Positions 1-12,886 are shown, numbered from the stretch's first letter. The stretch: 64,000 nt of DNA from Elioraea tepidiphila DSM 17972 (GCF_000378465.1 NZ_KB899921.1:1-64000), one strand, 5' to 3'. The notes: generated from the letters alone by a model not told the origin. Numbers and translations: made by a program.

Positions 1-1191
<1,191 letters not shown>

Positions 1192-1224
1192 CGGGCTGAG
1201 ATCAGGCGAAGGAGAGGGCGTCGC

Positions 1225-1256
1225 GCGCACCTCCGGCCGGAGCGGGCCGCGTGCGC
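1225..1256 (+). promoter_or_regulatory. Leader hairpin between tuf and rpsJ
   Basis: GCGCAC at 1225-1230 pairs with GTGCGC at 1251-1256 and encloses a second palindrome, CTCCGG/CCGGAG, at 1231-1242. It sits in the 80-base tuf-rpsJ gap just before the rpsJ ribosome-binding site (AAGGG). It may be a leader or processing structure of the S10 operon. No T-run follows, so it is not an intrinsic terminator. Function is inferred. Confidence 0.3.
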
Positions 1257-1271
1257 ACGAGGCAAGGGATC

Positions 1272-1580
1272 ATGGACAACCAGAACATCCGCATCCGCCT
1301 GAAGGCGTATGATCACCGCGTGCTCGACACGAGCACGCGGGAGATCGTGAACACGGCCAAGCGCACGGGCGCGCAGGTGCGCGGCCCGATCCCGTTGCCG
1401 ACGCGGATCGAGCGCTTCACCGTGAACCGCTCCCCGCACGTGGACAAGAAGAGCCGCGAGCAGTTCGAGATCCGCACGCATCGCCGGCTGCTCGACATCG
1501 TCGATCCGACGCCGCAGACCGTGGACGCGCTGATGAAGCTCGACCTCGCCGCCGGCGTCGATGTCGAGATCAAGGTCTGA
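1272..1580 (+). CDS. rpsJ: 30S ribosomal protein S10
   Basis: The 102-residue S10 (NusE) belongs to the 30S head and also to the Nus/lambda-N antitermination complex. The N-terminus [16 protein letters not shown] and the loop [18 protein letters not shown] are family hallmarks. The ATG at 1272 was chosen over an in-frame GTG at 1251 because it gives the canonical N-terminus and has AAGGG upstream. It opens the S10 gene series, 10 bases before rplC. Confidence 0.97.
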   Translation: MDNQNIRIRLKAYDHRVLDTSTREIVNTAKRTGAQVRGPIPLPTRIERFTVNRSPHVDKKSREQFEIRTHRRLLDIVDPTPQTVDALMKLDLAAGVDVEIKV

Positions 1581-1590
1581 GGACCGGGCC

Positions 1591-2265
1591 ATGCGGACGG
1601 GTGTGATCGCACGCAAGCTGGGCATGACCCGGCTGTTCAACGACGACGGCACGCACGTGCCCGTCACGGTGCTGCTGCTCGACGAGGTGCAGGTGGTCGC
1701 GCAGCGTACCCTGGAGAAGGACGGCTACGCGGCGGTGCAGCTCGGCATCGGCCGCGCCAAGGCCAAGAACACCGGCAAGGCGCTGCGCGGGCATTTCGCC
1801 AAGGCGAAGGTCGAGCCGAAGGCGAAGCTCGTCGAGTTCCGCGTCGACCCGTCGGCGATGCCGGGGGTGGGCGCGACGCTGTCGGCGGACCATTTCGTGA
1901 AGGGCCAGAAGGTCGATGTCACCGGCACGACCAAGGGCAAGGGCTTCGCCGGTCCGATGAAGCGCTGGAACTTCCGCGGCCTCGAAGCCTCGCACGGCGT
2001 GTCGATCAGCCATCGCAGCCACGGCTCGACCGGCCAGCGCCAGGACCCGGGCAAGACCTTCAAGACGAAGAAGATGGCCGGCCATCTGGGCGACGAGCGC
2101 GTCACCACGCTCAACCTTGAGATCGCCTCCGTGGATGCCGAGCGCAACGTGATCATGGTGCGCGGCGCGGTGCCGGGCGCGAAGGGCTCCTACGTGCTGG
2201 TGCGCGATGCGGTGAAGCGCGCGCGGCCCGCCGAGGCGCCGCTGCCCGCCGGCGTGAAGGCGTGA
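1591..2265 (+). CDS. rplC: 50S ribosomal protein L3
   Basis: The 224-residue L3 binds 23S rRNA near the peptidyl-transferase centre and is an early assembly protein. It starts [16 protein letters not shown] and carries the conserved long loop with [15 protein letters not shown] and KKMAGHLG. The ATG at 1591 replaces an in-frame upstream ATG inside rpsJ that would add ten unrelated residues. It lies between rpsJ and rplD with gaps of 10 and 7 bases, so the genes are probably co-transcribed. Confidence 0.97.
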   Translation: MRTGVIARKLGMTRLFNDDGTHVPVTVLLLDEVQVVAQRTLEKDGYAAVQLGIGRAKAKNTGKALRGHFAKAKVEPKAKLVEFRVDPSAMPGVGATLSADHFVKGQKVDVTGTTKGKGFAGPMKRWNFRGLEASHGVSISHRSHGSTGQRQDPGKTFKTKKMAGHLGDERVTTLNLEIASVDAERNVIMVRGAVPGAKGSYVLVRDAVKRARPAEAPLPAGVKA

Positions 2266-2272
2266 GGACACG

Positions 2273-2908
2273 ATGAAGAAGACGGTGATCACGCTCGCCA
2301 ACCAGCCCGCCGGCGAGCTCGACTTGCCCGAGGCGCTGTTCGGCGCCGAGCCGCGTGCCGACATCATGGCGCGCGTGGTGCACTGGCAGCTCGCCAAGCG
2401 GCGTGCCGGCACGCACAAGGTCAAGGGCATGGGCGAGGTCAGCGGCACGACCAAGAAGCCCTACAAGCAGAAGGGCACGGGCCGCGCGCGCCAGGGCTCG
2501 CTGCGCTCGCCGCAGTTCCGCACCGGCGGCGTGGTGCATGGTCCGGTGGTGCGCGACCACGGCTATGCGCTGCCGAAGAAGGTGCGCCGGCTCGGACTGA
2601 TCTCGGCCCTCAGCCAGAAGGCGCGCGAAGGCAAGCTGATCGTGCTGGAGGCGGCCGCCTCCGACGGCAAGACGGCGTCGCTGAAGAAGCAGGTGACGGC
2701 CCTCGGCTGGCAGTCCGCGCTGGTGATCGACGGCGCGGAACTCGACCAGGGCTTCGCGCGCGCGGCACGGAACATTCCGGGGCTCGATGTGCTGCCGGCG
2801 GTCGGTGCGAATGTCTACGACATCCTCCGCCACGACGTGCTGGCGGTGACGAAGGCGGCGGTCGAGGGGCTCGCCCAGCGGCTCGGCGCCGAGGAGACGG
2901 CAGGATGA
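2273..2908 (+). CDS. rplD: 50S ribosomal protein L4
   Basis: The 211-residue L4 lines the nascent peptide exit tunnel. The extended tunnel loop with [18 protein letters not shown] and [10 protein letters not shown] is clear at residues ~60-95. In gammaproteobacteria L4 autoregulates the S10 operon; nothing here shows whether that applies. Its stop overlaps the rplW start by four bases (ATGA), suggesting translational coupling. Confidence 0.97.
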   Translation: MKKTVITLANQPAGELDLPEALFGAEPRADIMARVVHWQLAKRRAGTHKVKGMGEVSGTTKKPYKQKGTGRARQGSLRSPQFRTGGVVHGPVVRDHGYALPKKVRRLGLISALSQKAREGKLIVLEAAASDGKTASLKKQVTALGWQSALVIDGAELDQGFARAARNIPGLDVLPAVGANVYDILRHDVLAVTKAAVEGLAQRLGAEETAG

Positions 2909-3246
2909 ACGACGAAACCGCAGAGCCCGCGCCGAAGGCGGCGCGCCGGATTTCGCCGGAGCGGATGTACCAGGTCGTGCTGAGCCCGGTGATCACCGAG
3001 AAGGCGACCGCGCTGACGGCGGCCAACCAGGTGGTGTTCCGCGTGCCGCTGGACGCGACCAAGCCGGAGATCCGCGCCGCGGTCGAGGGGCTGTTCAACG
3101 TGAAGGTGCAGGCGGTCAACACGATCGTCATGAAGGGCAAGACCAAGCGGTTCCGCGGCCGGCCCGGTCAGCGGTCGGACTGGAAGAAGGCCATGGTGCG
3201 GCTCGCACCCGGCTTCTCCATCGACCTGACCACCGGGCTCGCCTGA
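2905..3246 (+). CDS. rplW: 50S ribosomal protein L23
   Basis: The 113-residue L23 sits at the tunnel exit and docks SRP and trigger factor. The core [15 protein letters not shown] followed by [19 protein letters not shown] and VNTIVMKGK is typical. It carries an N-terminal extension of about 20 residues rich in Ala, Glu and Pro before the conserved core, slightly longer than the E. coli protein. It overlaps rplD by four bases and is followed closely by rplB. Confidence 0.96.
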   Translation: MNDETAEPAPKAARRISPERMYQVVLSPVITEKATALTAANQVVFRVPLDATKPEIRAAVEGLFNVKVQAVNTIVMKGKTKRFRGRPGQRSDWKKAMVRLAPGFSIDLTTGLA

Positions 3247-3262
3247 GCGGGAGCGGGGAACG

Positions 3263-4096
3263 ATGGCGCTCAAGCAGTTCAAGCCGGTCACGCCCAGCCT
3301 GCGCGGCACGGTGCTGGTCGACCGGTCCGGCCTCTGGAAGGGCAAGCCGGTCAAGGGGCTCACGGTCGGCAAGCCGTCCTCCGGCGGGCGGAACAACCAC
3401 GGGCACACGACCGTGCGGTTCCGCGGCGGCGGCCACAAGCGGTCGTACCGGATCATCGACTTCAAGCGGCGCAAGTTCGACGTGCCGGCCACGGTGGAGC
3501 GGATCGAGTACGACCCGAACCGTTCGGCGTGGATCGCGCTGATCAAGTACGCCGACGGCGAGCTTGCTTACATCCTCGCCCCGCAGCGGCTGAAGGCGGG
3601 CGATTCGGTGATCTCGGGTACCCGCGCCGACATCAAGCCGGGCAACGCGATGCCGATGGGTGCGATCCCGGTCGGCACGATCATCCACAACATCGAGATG
3701 AAGCCGGGTGCGGGCGGCAAGATCGCGCGCGCGGCGGGCACCTACGCGCAGCTGGTCGGCAAGGACGCGGGCTACGCGCAGATCAAGCTCTCCTCGGGCG
3801 AGCTTCGCACCGTGCGGGCGGAGTGCATGGCCTCGATCGGCGCGGTGTCGAACCCCGACAACAGCAACCAGCAGATCGGCAAGGCTGGGCGCATGCGCTG
3901 GCTCGGGCGGCGGCCGCACAACCGCGGTGTCGCGATGAACCCGATCGACCACCCGCATGGCGGCGGCGAGGGCCGCACCTCGGGCGGGCGCCATCCGGTG
4001 ACGCCTTGGGGCAAGCCGACCAAGGGCGCGAAGACGCGCCAGAACAAGCGGACGGATGGGCTGATCATCCGCCGCCGCAACGCGACGAAGGGCTGA
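3263..4096 (+). CDS. rplB: 50S ribosomal protein L2
   Basis: The 277-residue L2 is needed for subunit association and peptidyl-transferase assembly. The C-terminal segment [18 protein letters not shown] contains the conserved His of the NPxDHPHGGG motif, followed by [11 protein letters not shown]. Length matches the family. A ribosome-binding site (GAGCGGGGA) precedes the ATG. It lies between rplW and rpsS, three bases ahead of rpsS. Confidence 0.98.
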   Translation: MALKQFKPVTPSLRGTVLVDRSGLWKGKPVKGLTVGKPSSGGRNNHGHTTVRFRGGGHKRSYRIIDFKRRKFDVPATVERIEYDPNRSAWIALIKYADGELAYILAPQRLKAGDSVISGTRADIKPGNAMPMGAIPVGTIIHNIEMKPGAGGKIARAAGTYAQLVGKDAGYAQIKLSSGELRTVRAECMASIGAVSNPDNSNQQIGKAGRMRWLGRRPHNRGVAMNPIDHPHGGGEGRTSGGRHPVTPWGKPTKGAKTRQNKRTDGLIIRRRNATKG

Positions 4097-4099
4097 GCG

Positions 4100-4378
4100 A
4101 TGCCGCGTTCCGTCTGGAAGGGGCCGTTCGTGGACGGCTACCTCCTCACCAAGGCCGAGGCGGCCCGCGCGTCGGGGCGCAACGAGATCATCAAGACCTG
4201 GTCGCGCCGCTCGACGATCATGCCGCAGTTCATCGGGCTGACCTTCGGCGTCTACAACGGCCGCAAGTTCATCCCCGTGCAGGTGACCGAGCAGATGGTC
4301 GGCCACAAGCTCGGCGAGTTCGCGCCTACCCGCACCTTCTCGGGCCACGCGGCGGACAAGAAGTCGAAGCGGAGCTGA
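4100..4378 (+). CDS. rpsS: 30S ribosomal protein S19
   Basis: The 92-residue S19 forms part of the 30S head with S13 and contacts A-site tRNA and bridge B1. [16 protein letters not shown] at the start and [13 protein letters not shown] near the C-terminus are diagnostic. It has full family length and is tightly packed between rplB and rplV, so it is probably translated from the same S10-operon message. Confidence 0.97.
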   Translation: MPRSVWKGPFVDGYLLTKAEAARASGRNEIIKTWSRRSTIMPQFIGLTFGVYNGRKFIPVQVTEQMVGHKLGEFAPTRTFSGHAADKKSKRS

Positions 4379-4382
4379 GGCG

Positions 4383-4778
4383 ATGGGCAAGATCGGCATG
4401 CCGCGTAGGCTGAGCGAGACGGAGGCGCAGGCGATCGTGCGCAATCTCCGCGTCAGCCCGCGCAAGCTCAACCTGGTGGCCGAGATGATTCGCGGCCTGC
4501 CGGCGGCGGAGGCGCGCGCGGCGCTCACCTTCTCGAAGCGGCGCATCGCCCAGGCGGTGAAGAAGGCGCTCGATAGCGCGATCGCGAACGCCGAGAACAA
4601 CCACGGCCTCGATGTCGATCGGCTGACGGTGCGCGAGGCGACGGTCGGGCGATCGGTGGTGATGAAGCGGTTCCATGCGCGCGGCCGCGGCCGTGCGGCG
4701 CGCGTCGAGAAGTGGTTCAGCCATCTGACGATCGTGGTGCGCGAGCGCCCGCAGACGGCGAGCGAGGGGGCGCGCTGA
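4383..4778 (+). CDS. rplV: 50S ribosomal protein L22
   Basis: The 131-residue L22 lines the narrow part of the exit tunnel with L4. The core [18 protein letters not shown], the internal AENNHGLD region and the C-terminal beta-hairpin [15 protein letters not shown] are clear. The N-terminus carries about ten extra residues before the conserved segment compared with E. coli; no better internal ATG is available. It is one base from rpsC. Confidence 0.96.
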   Translation: MGKIGMPRRLSETEAQAIVRNLRVSPRKLNLVAEMIRGLPAAEARAALTFSKRRIAQAVKKALDSAIANAENNHGLDVDRLTVREATVGRSVVMKRFHARGRGRAARVEKWFSHLTIVVRERPQTASEGAR

Positions 4779-4779
4779 G

Positions 4780-5457
4780 ATGGGTCAGAAGGTCAATCCG
4801 GTCGGGATGCGGATCGGCATCAACCGTACCTGGGACAGCCGCTGGTTCGCCGACAAGGACTACGCGCAGCTTCTGCACGAGGACCTGAAGCTCCGGAAGT
4901 TCCTGCGCGAGAAGCTCGCCCAGGCCGGCGTTGCGCGCGTGGTGGTGGAGCGTCCGGCGAAGAAGCCGCGCGTGACGATCTACGCCGCGCGGCCGGGCGT
5001 GATCATCGGCAAGAAGGGCCAGGACATCGAGAAGCTGCGCCAGGAGCTGAAGGCGCTCGCGGGCGCCGAGGTCCAGCTCAACATCGTCGAGATCCGCAAG
5101 CCCGAGATCGAGGCGGTGCTGGTGGCCGAGAACATCGCCCAGCAGCTCGAGCGGCGCGTCAGCTTCCGCCGCGCGATGAAGCGCGCGGTGCAGTCGGCGA
5201 TGCGGCTTGGCGCGCAGGGCATCCGCATCAACTGCGCGGGCCGGCTCGGCGGGGCGGAGATCGCGCGCGTCGAGTGGTACCGCGAGGGGCGCGTGCCGCT
5301 GCACACGCTGCGCGCCGACATCGACTTCGGCATCGCGACCGCCAAGACCACTTACGGCACCTGCGGCGTGAAGGTGTGGGTGTTCAAGGGCGAGGTGATG
5401 GCGCACGACCCGATGGCGATGGATCGCCGCGCGGCCGAGCAGGCGCCGCAGCGCTGA
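4780..5457 (+). CDS. rpsC: 30S ribosomal protein S3
   Basis: The 225-residue S3 is at the mRNA entry site and contributes to ribosomal helicase activity. It starts [19 protein letters not shown] domain follows with the GKKG loop in [15 protein letters not shown], and the C-terminal domain contains [20 protein letters not shown]. Start and length are standard. A 29-base gap with a ribosome-binding site separates it from rplP. Confidence 0.98.
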   Translation: MGQKVNPVGMRIGINRTWDSRWFADKDYAQLLHEDLKLRKFLREKLAQAGVARVVVERPAKKPRVTIYAARPGVIIGKKGQDIEKLRQELKALAGAEVQLNIVEIRKPEIEAVLVAENIAQQLERRVSFRRAMKRAVQSAMRLGAQGIRINCAGRLGGAEIARVEWYREGRVPLHTLRADIDFGIATAKTTYGTCGVKVWVFKGEVMAHDPMAMDRRAAEQAPQR

Positions 5458-5486
5458 GCCGGTTCAGGAATCACAGGTAGACGACG

Positions 5487-5906
5487 ATGCTGCAGCCGAA
5501 GAAGACGAAGTGGCGCAAGGCCCACAAGGGCCGGATCCACGGCGACGCGAAGGCCGGCACCACGCTGAACTTCGGCTCCTACGGGCTGAAGGCGCTGGAG
5601 CCGGAGCGCATCACCGCGCGCCAGATCGAGGCCGCACGGCGCACGATCACGCGCCAGATGAAGCGCCAGGGCCGCGTGTGGATCCGCATCTTCCCCGACG
5701 TGCCGGTGTCGAAGAAGCCGGCCGAGGTACGCATGGGTTCGGGCAAGGGCAGCCCGGAGCTCTGGGTGTGCCGGGTGAAGCCGGGGCGGATCATGTTCGA
5801 GCTCGATGGCGTAACGGCCGAGGTCGCGCGTTCGGCGCTGGAGCTCGCCGCGGCCAAGCTGCCGATCAAGACCAAGGTCGTGGCGCGGATCGGGCTGGAG
5901 GGGTGA
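5487..5906 (+). CDS. rplP: 50S ribosomal protein L16
   Basis: The 139-residue L16 helps position A-site tRNA at the 50S subunit. The segments [31 protein letters not shown] and [18 protein letters not shown] are hallmark sequence. It has full length and lies three bases ahead of rpmC. An overlapping ORF in another frame (5510-5926) is a high-GC shadow. Confidence 0.97.
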   Translation: MLQPKKTKWRKAHKGRIHGDAKAGTTLNFGSYGLKALEPERITARQIEAARRTITRQMKRQGRVWIRIFPDVPVSKKPAEVRMGSGKGSPELWVCRVKPGRIMFELDGVTAEVARSALELAAAKLPIKTKVVARIGLEG

Positions 5907-5909
5907 GCG

Positions 5910-6113
5910 ATGACCAAGCCGGCTGATCTTCGGGCCAAGAGCCCCGACGAGCTGAAGGACATGCTGATCGCGCTGCGCCGCGAGCAGTTCAACCTGCGCT
6001 TCCAGCGGGCCACCGGCCAGCTCGAAAGCACCAACCGCATCCGCGTGATCCGCCGCGACATCGCGCGGATCAAGACGATCCTGGGCGAGCGCGCTGCCGC
6101 GCCGGCCGCCTGA
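5910..6113 (+). CDS. rpmC: 50S ribosomal protein L29
   Basis: The 67-residue two-helix protein sits at the tunnel exit next to L23. The motif [21 protein letters not shown] followed by [23 protein letters not shown] matches L29. The ribosome-binding site GGAGGGG lies in the end of rplP. It sits in the conserved rplP-rpmC-rpsQ order. Confidence 0.96.
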   Translation: MTKPADLRAKSPDELKDMLIALRREQFNLRFQRATGQLESTNRIRVIRRDIARIKTILGERAAAPAA

Positions 6114-6124
6114 GGGGGAGAGAC

Positions 6125-6397
6125 ATGCCGAAGCGCGTTCTGACGGGTCGCGTCGTCAGCGACAAGATGGACAAGACCGTGACGGTGCTTGTCGAGCGTC
6201 GCGTGATGCATCCGCTCTACAAGAAGTTCATCCGCCGGTCGAAGAAGTACGCCGCGCACGACGAGGCCAACCTGTGCAAGGAGGGCGACGTTGTGCGGAT
6301 CGAGGAGTGCCGCCCGATCAGCGCGCGCAAGACCTGGCAGGTGATCGAGCGCAACGGCGCACCGCTCGCGGCCGAGGCCGCGCAGGCCGCGGGCTGA
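6125..6397 (+). CDS. rpsQ: 30S ribosomal protein S17
   Basis: The 90-residue OB-fold protein binds 16S rRNA early in 30S assembly. [19 protein letters not shown], then [19 protein letters not shown] and [12 protein letters not shown], are typical of S17. GGGGGAGAG just upstream of the ATG is a good ribosome-binding site. The C-terminus is Ala-rich and slightly longer than in E. coli. Confidence 0.97.
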   Translation: MPKRVLTGRVVSDKMDKTVTVLVERRVMHPLYKKFIRRSKKYAAHDEANLCKEGDVVRIEECRPISARKTWQVIERNGAPLAAEAAQAAG

Positions 6398-6410
6398 GGG
6401 GCATCGCGCC

Positions 6411-6779
6411 ATGATCCATGTCGAATCCAACCTCGATGTCGCCGACAATTCCGGCGCGCGGCGGGTGCAGTGCATCAAGGTGCTGGGCGGGGCGAAGCGC
6501 AAGACCGCCTCGGTCGGCGACGTGATCGTCGTCTCGGTGAAGGAGGCGATCCCGCGCGGCAAGGTGAAGAAGGGCGACGTGCATCACGCGGTGATCGTGC
6601 GCACCGCCTATCCCGTGCGCCGCACCGACGGCTCGGCGATCCGCTTCGACCGCAACGCGGCGGTGTTGATCAACAAGCAGATGGAGCCGATCGGCACGCG
6701 CATCTTCGGGCCCGTGGTGCGTGAACTGCGCGCGAAGAAGTTCATGAAGATCATTTCGCTCGCGCCGGAGGTGCTGTGA
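6411..6779 (+). CDS. rplN: 50S ribosomal protein L14
   Basis: The 122-residue L14 forms intersubunit bridges and is the docking site of Rsf[21 protein letters not shown] at the start and [13 protein letters not shown] near the end are diagnostic. It has the exact family length. The stop TGA shares its last base with the ATG of rplX, indicating tight coupling. Confidence 0.98.
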   Translation: MIHVESNLDVADNSGARRVQCIKVLGGAKRKTASVGDVIVVSVKEAIPRGKVKKGDVHHAVIVRTAYPVRRTDGSAIRFDRNAAVLINKQMEPIGTRIFGPVVRELRAKKFMKIISLAPEVL

Positions 6780-7099
6780 TGGCTGCGAAGATCCGCAAGG
6801 GCGACCGGGTGGAGGTGATCTCCGGCGCCCACAAGGGCAAGCGCGGCGAGGTCCTGAAGGTGCTGCCGAAGGAGAGCCGCGCGGTGGTGCAGGGTGTGGC
6901 CATGGTGAAGCGCCACCAGAAGCCGAGCGGCATGGGCCAGCCCGGCGGCATCGTCGAGAAGGAGGCGCCCGTGCACCTCTCGAACCTGATGCTGCTCGAC
7001 CCGAAGACCGACCGGCCGACGCGCGTCGGCTTCCGCATCCTCGATGATGGGAAGAAGGTGCGCGTGGCCAAGGCCTCGGGCGAAGTGATCGACGCGTGA
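6779..7099 (+). CDS. rplX: 50S ribosomal protein L24
   Basis: The 106-residue KOW-domain protein initiates 50S assembly. It starts [21 protein letters not shown], with a KOW motif at residues ~8-35, and ends with a typical [13 protein letters not shown]. The ATG at 6779 was preferred over the in-frame GTG one codon earlier because it gives the TGATG junction with rplN and the normal N-terminus. Confidence 0.96.
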   Translation: MAAKIRKGDRVEVISGAHKGKRGEVLKVLPKESRAVVQGVAMVKRHQKPSGMGQPGGIVEKEAPVHLSNLMLLDPKTDRPTRVGFRILDDGKKVRVAKASGEVIDA

Positions 7100-7110
7100 C
7101 GGAGGCGGCC

Positions 7111-7683
7111 ATGGCAGAGGCCAAGGAGCAGGCGGCCCGCCCGAAGGCGCGGCTGCAGGAGTACTACGAGACGGTGGTGCGGAACGAGCTCGTGAAGGAG
7201 TTCGGCTACACGAACCCCTTCGCGGTGCCGAAGCTCGAGAAGATCGTCATCAACATGGGTGTGGGCGAGGCGGCGGGCGATGCGAAGAAGCTCGACTCCG
7301 CAGTCGCCGACCTGACGCTGATCGCCGGGCAGAAGCCGGTGAAGACCAAGGCGAAGAAGGCGATCGCCGGGTTCAAGATCCGCGCGGGCATGCCGATCGG
7401 CGCGAAGGTGACGCTGCGCCGCGCGCGCATGTACGAGTTCCTCGATCGTCTGGTGACGATCGCGCTGCCGCGCGTGCGCGACTTCCGCGGCGTGACCGGC
7501 AAGGGCTTCGACGGGCGCGGCAATTTCGCGATGGGACTGAAGGAGCAGATCGTCTTCCCCGAGATCAACTACGACAAGGTCGACAAGGTCCGGGGCATGG
7601 ACATCGTGATCTGCACCACGGCGAAGACCGATGCGGAAGCGAAGGCGCTGCTCAAGGCGTTCTCGCTGCCCTTCGCCAACTGA
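7111..7683 (+). CDS. rplE: 50S ribosomal protein L5
   Basis: The 190-residue L5 binds 5S rRNA and contacts P-site t[19 protein letters not shown], then [20 protein letters not shown] and [16 protein letters not shown], are conserved L5 segments. The ATG at 7111 has GGAGG at 7101-7105. An in-frame GTG at 7096 overlaps the rplX stop but lacks a comparable site. It has a slightly charged N-terminal extension. Confidence 0.96.
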   Translation: MAEAKEQAARPKARLQEYYETVVRNELVKEFGYTNPFAVPKLEKIVINMGVGEAAGDAKKLDSAVADLTLIAGQKPVKTKAKKAIAGFKIRAGMPIGAKVTLRRARMYEFLDRLVTIALPRVRDFRGVTGKGFDGRGNFAMGLKEQIVFPEINYDKVDKVRGMDIVICTTAKTDAEAKALLKAFSLPFAN

Positions 7684-7738
7684 GGAAAGGCTCGGAAGAC
7701 CACCGGCGCGTGCCGGCAGGTTCGGAGGACAAGAGTTC

Positions 7739-8044
7739 ATGGCCAAGACTTCTTCTGTCGAGCGCAACAAGAAGCGCGAACGGATGGCGAAGCGGGATTC
7801 CGGCAAGCGTGCCGCGCTGAAGGCGGTGCTGCGCCAGAAGGACGCGAGCCCGGAGGAGCGCTTCGCGGCGATGCTGAAGCTCGCCGAGATGCCGCGCAAC
7901 GGCTCGGCGGTGCGCGTGCGGCTGCGCTGCGCGCTGACGGGCCGGTCGCGCGGCAACTACCGCAAGTTCAAGCTGTGCCGCGTGGCGCTGCGCGAGCTCG
8001 CCTCCACCGGGCAGATCCCCGGCATGGTCAAGGCGAGCTGGTAG
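7739..8044 (+). CDS. rpsN: 30S ribosomal protein S14 (zinc-free form)
   Basis: The 101-residue S14 is the long zinc-independent (C-minus) form: the two CxxC pairs of the short form are absent and only isolated Cys residues occur (LRCAL, KLCRV). It starts [16 protein letters not shown], and the C-terminal signature is [16 protein letters not shown]. The ATG at 7739 follows GGAGGAC. The track-like upstream extension overlapping rplE is not credible. Confidence 0.97.
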   Translation: MAKTSSVERNKKRERMAKRDSGKRAALKAVLRQKDASPEERFAAMLKLAEMPRNGSAVRVRLRCALTGRSRGNYRKFKLCRVALRELASTGQIPGMVKASW

Positions 8045-8064
8045 AGGACGGGAGGAGAGCAACC

Positions 8065-8463
8065 ATGGCGATCTCCGATCCGCTGGGCGATCTGATCACC
8101 CGCATCCGCAACGCGCAGCGCTCGCGCCGTTCGTCGACGCGCGCGCCGGCCAGCAAGCTGCACGCGAACGTCTGCGAGGTGCTGAAGCGCGAAGGCTATA
8201 TCCGCGCCTGGAAGATGGTCGAGGTGCGCCCCGGCGTGCGCGAGCTCGAGATCGAGCTCAAGTATTCCGAGGGCGAGCCGGTGATCAAGGAGATCACCCG
8301 GGTCTCGACCCCCGGACGGCGCGTCTACTCCAAGATCAAGGAGCTGCCGCGCGTCTATAACGGGCTCGGCGTGTCGATCCTCTCCACCCCGCGCGGGGTG
8401 ATGAGCGATGTCGAGGCGCGCGCCGCCAATGTCGGCGGCGAAGTGCTCTGCCGCGTGTTCTGA
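8065..8463 (+). CDS. rpsH: 30S ribosomal protein S8
   Basis: The 132-residue S8 binds the central domain of 16S rRNA; in enterobacteria it represses the spc operon, which is not testable here. [18 protein letters not shown] and the C-terminal [20 protein letters not shown] are characteristic. The ATG at 8065 follows GGGAGGAG. It lies between rpsN and rplF in the classic spc order. Confidence 0.97.
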   Translation: MAISDPLGDLITRIRNAQRSRRSSTRAPASKLHANVCEVLKREGYIRAWKMVEVRPGVRELEIELKYSEGEPVIKEITRVSTPGRRVYSKIKELPRVYNGLGVSILSTPRGVMSDVEARAANVGGEVLCRVF

Positions 8464-8479
8464 GGCGGGAGGAGGACCC

Positions 8480-9013
8480 ATGTCCCGCGTAGGGAAGTAT
8501 CCGGTGCCGCTGCCCGCCGGTGTCACGGTCGCGATCGCGAACCGCGTGCTGACGGCAAAGGGCAAGCTTGGCGAACTGAAGCTGCCGCTCGCCGAGGAGA
8601 TCGAGGCGGCGGTCGAGAACAACGGCGTCGTCGTCAGGCCGCGCGACGAGGGCAAGCGCGCGCGCGCGATGTGGGGCACCACGCGCAGCCTGGTCGCCGG
8701 CATGGTGAAGGGGGTCAGCGAGGGCTTCACCAAGACGCTCGAGATCAGCGGCACGGGGTTCCGCGCCGCGGTGCAGGGCAAGGATCTGGTGATGAATCTC
8801 GGGTTCAGCCACGAGATCCGCTATCCGGTGCCGGCGGGAATCAAGATCACCTGCGAGAAGCCGACCTCGATCAGGGTCGAGGGCGTGGACAAGCAGCGTG
8901 TCGGCCAGGTGGCCGCCGAGATCCGCGCCTTCCGCGGCCCCGAGCCCTACAAGGGCAAGGGCGTGAAGTACGACAACGAGACGATCCTCCGGAAGGAGGG
9001 GAAGAAGAAGTAG
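8480..9013 (+). CDS. rplF: 50S ribosomal protein L6
   Basis: The 177-residue L6 lies near the GTPase-associated centre. [15 protein letters not shown], the central [21 protein letters not shown] and the C-terminal [19 protein letters not shown] are diagnostic. GGGAGGAGG precedes the ATG at 8480. It has full length and lies two bases before rplR. Confidence 0.97.
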   Translation: MSRVGKYPVPLPAGVTVAIANRVLTAKGKLGELKLPLAEEIEAAVENNGVVVRPRDEGKRARAMWGTTRSLVAGMVKGVSEGFTKTLEISGTGFRAAVQGKDLVMNLGFSHEIRYPVPAGIKITCEKPTSIRVEGVDKQRVGQVAAEIRAFRGPEPYKGKGVKYDNETILRKEGKKK

Positions 9014-9015
9014 CC

Positions 9016-9378
9016 ATGGCGACCAAGCTCGACCTCAAGGAGCGGCGCAAGAGCCGGCTGCGCTACCAGCTCCGCCAGAAGGGCGGCGGCCGGCCGCGCC
9101 TCTCGGTGTTCCGCTCCTCCAAGCACATCTACGCGCAGGTGATCGACGATGCCGCCGGCAGGACGATCGCCGCGGCGTCCTCGCGCGATCCGGATCTGAA
9201 GGCGGCGCTGCGCACGGGGGCGGACAAGGCCGCGGCCGCGGCGGTCGGCCGCGCGGTGGCGGAGCGGGCGAAGGCCGCCGGCGTCTCGGCCGTGGTGTTC
9301 GACCGCGGCGCGTATCTCTATCACGGCCGCGTGCGTGCGCTGGCCGATGCCGCCCGCGAAGGCGGGCTCGACTTCTGA
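9016..9378 (+). CDS. rplR: 50S ribosomal protein L18
   Basis: The 120-residue L18 binds 5S rRNA with L5 and L25. [20 protein letters not shown], then [20 protein letters not shown] and the C-terminal [24 protein letters not shown], are conserved. The start is two bases after the rplF stop, so it probably relies on a site inside rplF (GGAAGGAGGGG). Confidence 0.97.
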   Translation: MATKLDLKERRKSRLRYQLRQKGGGRPRLSVFRSSKHIYAQVIDDAAGRTIAAASSRDPDLKAALRTGADKAAAAAVGRAVAERAKAAGVSAVVFDRGAYLYHGRVRALADAAREGGLDF

Positions 9379-9395
9379 GCGCGGGGGCCTGAGGC

Positions 9396-9983
9396 ATGGC
9401 ACGGGAACCGAGGGAAGGCCGCGACCGCGGTGAGCGGCGCGAGCGCGACCGCGACGGCGACGATCTGGTCGACAAGCTGGTCGCGATCAACCGCGTCGCC
9501 AAGGTGGTGAAGGGCGGCCGACGCTTCGCCTTCGCCGCCCTCGTCGTGGTCGGCGACAAGAAGGGGCGCGTGGGGCTCGGCACCGGCAAGGCGCGCGAGG
9601 TGCCGGAGGCGATCCGCAAGGCGACGGACTCGGCCAAGCGGTCGATGATCCGCGTGCCGATGCGCGAGGGCCGCACCCTGCATCACGACGTGATCGGCCA
9701 TTTCGGCGCGGGCCGCGTGGTGCTGCGCGCCGCCCCGGCCGGCACCGGCATCATCGCCGGCGGGCCGATGCGCGCGGTGTTCGAGACCATGGGCATGGGC
9801 GACGTGGTGGCGAAGTCGCTCGGCACGACGAACCCGCACAACATGGTCAAGGCGACCTTCGCGGCGCTCAGGAACGTCAACGCCCCGCGCAGCGTGGCCG
9901 CGCGACGTGGCAAGAAGGTCTCCGACCTGATCGGCCGGCGCGACCAGCCGGCGCCCGAGGCGCGGGAGGCGGCCGATGCCTGA
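9396..9983 (+). CDS. rpsE: 30S ribosomal protein S5
   Basis: The 195-residue S5 at the back of the 30S body affects translational fidelity and mRNA unwinding. A charged Arg/Asp/Glu-rich N-terminus of about 30 residues precedes the dsRBD-like core [20 protein letters not shown] and the C-terminal [15 protein letters not shown]. The stop overlaps the rpmD start by eight bases. Confidence 0.97.
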   Translation: MAREPREGRDRGERRERDRDGDDLVDKLVAINRVAKVVKGGRRFAFAALVVVGDKKGRVGLGTGKAREVPEAIRKATDSAKRSMIRVPMREGRTLHHDVIGHFGAGRVVLRAAPAGTGIIAGGPMRAVFETMGMGDVVAKSLGTTNPHNMVKATFAALRNVNAPRSVAARRGKKVSDLIGRRDQPAPEAREAADA

Positions 9984-10173
9984 GGCGAAGAAGCGCGTGC
10001 GCGTCACGCAGGTGGGCAGCCCCATCAACCGTCACGCGAGCCAGCGCGAGACCCTGATCGGGCTCGGGCTGAACAAGCTGAACCGGACGCGCGAGCTCGA
10101 GGACACGCCCGCGGTGCGGGGCATGATCCGCAAGGTGGCGCATCTGGTGAAGGTGGAGGAGGTGGCGGGCTGA
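9976..10173 (+). CDS. rpmD: 50S ribosomal protein L30
   Basis: The 65-residue L30 is small and not universal. [20 protein letters not shown] followed by [23 protein letters not shown] is the L30 signature. The ATG lies inside the end of rpsE (eight-base overlap), typical of translational coupling. It precedes rplO. Confidence 0.96.
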   Translation: MPEAKKRVRVTQVGSPINRHASQRETLIGLGLNKLNRTRELEDTPAVRGMIRKVAHLVKVEEVAG

Positions 10174-10204
10174 GCCCCGCCGCATCCCACCGGGAGAGAG
10201 TGCG

Positions 10205-10687
10205 ATGAAACTCAACGAACTGCGCGACAATCCGGGCGCGCGGACGAAGTTCAAGCGGGTCGGCCGGGGCATCGGCTCCGGCAAGGGCAAGACCTCGGGC
10301 CGCGGCGTGAAGGGCCAGAAGGCGCGCACCGGCGTGGCGCTCAACGGGTTCGAGGGCGGCCAGCTGCCGATCTATCGCCGGCTGCCGAAGCGCGGCTTCG
10401 AGCCGCTGAGCCGCACGGTCTACAGCCCGCTCAACCTCGCGCGGCTGGAGAAGGCCATCGAGGCCGGGCGGATCGATGCCGAGCGGCCGATCGACGAGGC
10501 CGTGCTGCGCGCGGCCGGGCTGGTGCGCAAGGGCAAGGTCGCCGGTGTCCGTCTGCTCGCGGTGGGTTCGGTGTCGCGGCCGCTCACGCTCACGGTGACC
10601 GGCGCCTCGGCGGCCGCGGTGGCCGCGATCGAGGCCGCCGGCGGCACGGTCACCCTGATGGCGGCGTCCCGGCCGGCCGAGGGCTGA
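10205..10687 (+). CDS. rplO: 50S ribosomal protein L15
   Basis: The 160-residue L15 is a late 50S assembly protein. [20 protein letters not shown], the Gly-rich [20 protein letters not shown], and [18 protein letters not shown] are classic. GGGAGAG lies just upstream of the ATG. It ends the ribosomal part of the spc series; a 134-base gap with an imperfect GC hairpin separates it from secY. Confidence 0.97.
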   Translation: MKLNELRDNPGARTKFKRVGRGIGSGKGKTSGRGVKGQKARTGVALNGFEGGQLPIYRRLPKRGFEPLSRTVYSPLNLARLEKAIEAGRIDAERPIDEAVLRAAGLVRKGKVAGVRLLAVGSVSRPLTLTVTGASAAAVAAIEAAGGTVTLMAASRPAEG

Positions 10688-10821
10688 GCCGGCCAGGCGT
10701 GCGGGGCCGGCGCGGACGCGTTCACCTCATGGCGGGTGCGGCCCATCGGCGCTTGATTGCACCGGCAGGGGGCGGGCACCTTCGCGGCCGGCCCCCGCAG
10801 ATCTGATCGATCGGAGCATCC

Positions 10822-12161
<1,340 letters not shown>

Positions 12162-12165
<4 letters not shown>

Positions 12166-12809
12166 ACCTGATCCTGCTCGGGCCGCCGGGTGCCGGGAAG
12201 GGCACCCAGGCCAAACGGCTGGAGACCAGGCACGGCATTGCCCAGATCTCCACCGGCGACATGCTGCGCGCCGAGGTGGCCTCGGGCAGCGAGATCGGCA
12301 GGCAAGCGAAGTCGATCATGGAGGCCGGGCAGCTCGTGCCGGATGCGCTGATCACGGAGATGCTGGGCCGGCGGATCGAAGCGGAGGACTGCGCGCGCGG
12401 CTTCATTCTCGACGGATTTCCGCGCACGGTCGCCCAGGCCGAGTCGCTCGACCGGATGCTGGCCGCGAAGGGACGCGGGCTCGATCGTGTGATCGAGCTG
12501 AAGGTGGACGACGCCGCGCTGGTGGAACGGATCTCGGGCCGCTTCACCTGCGCCAAGTGCGGCGAGGGCTACCACGACCGGTTCAAGCGGCCGAAGGTCG
12601 AGGGCGTGTGCGACGTGTGCGGCGGCACCGAGTTCACCCGCCGCGCCGACGACCGCGCCGAGACGGTGGCCGCCCGGCTGGAGGCCTATCACCGCCAGAC
12701 CGCGCCGCTGCTGCCATACTACGCGGCTCAGGGGCGGCTGGTCAGCGTGGACGGCATGGCGGAGATGGACGAGGTGTCGCGCCAGATCGAGGCCGCGCTG
12801 GCCCGGTGA
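12162..12809 (+). CDS. adk: Adenylate kinase with Cys4 zinc LID
   Basis: The 215-residue enzyme converts AMP and ATP into two ADP. The P-loop [10 protein letters not shown] lies near residue 10, and [11 protein letters not shown] forms the AMP-binding region. The LID contains CAKC and CDVC, spaced C-x2-C-x16-C-x2-C, so it is the long, zinc-binding type. The start is GTG inside the secY stop. A 213-base gap with its own promoter separates it from rpsM. Confidence 0.96.
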
Positions 12810-12858
12810 GCGCGAAGGCCCGCCCGTGCCGGGGGCCTCTCCCCTGCGCAGGGCGGCG

Positions 12859-12886
12859 TTGACAGCGGGGCCGCGCGGCCTATAGT
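12859..12886 (+). promoter_or_regulatory. Strong sigma-70-type promoter for rpsM-rpsK-rpoA-rplQ
   Basis: A perfect -35 box TTGACA at 12859-12864 is followed by a 16-base spacer and a near-consensus -10 box TATAGT at 12881-12886. It predicts transcription from about 12893 and a leader of about 130 bases before rpsM. This suggests the alpha gene group is transcribed separately as well as by read-through from adk. Confidence 0.75.
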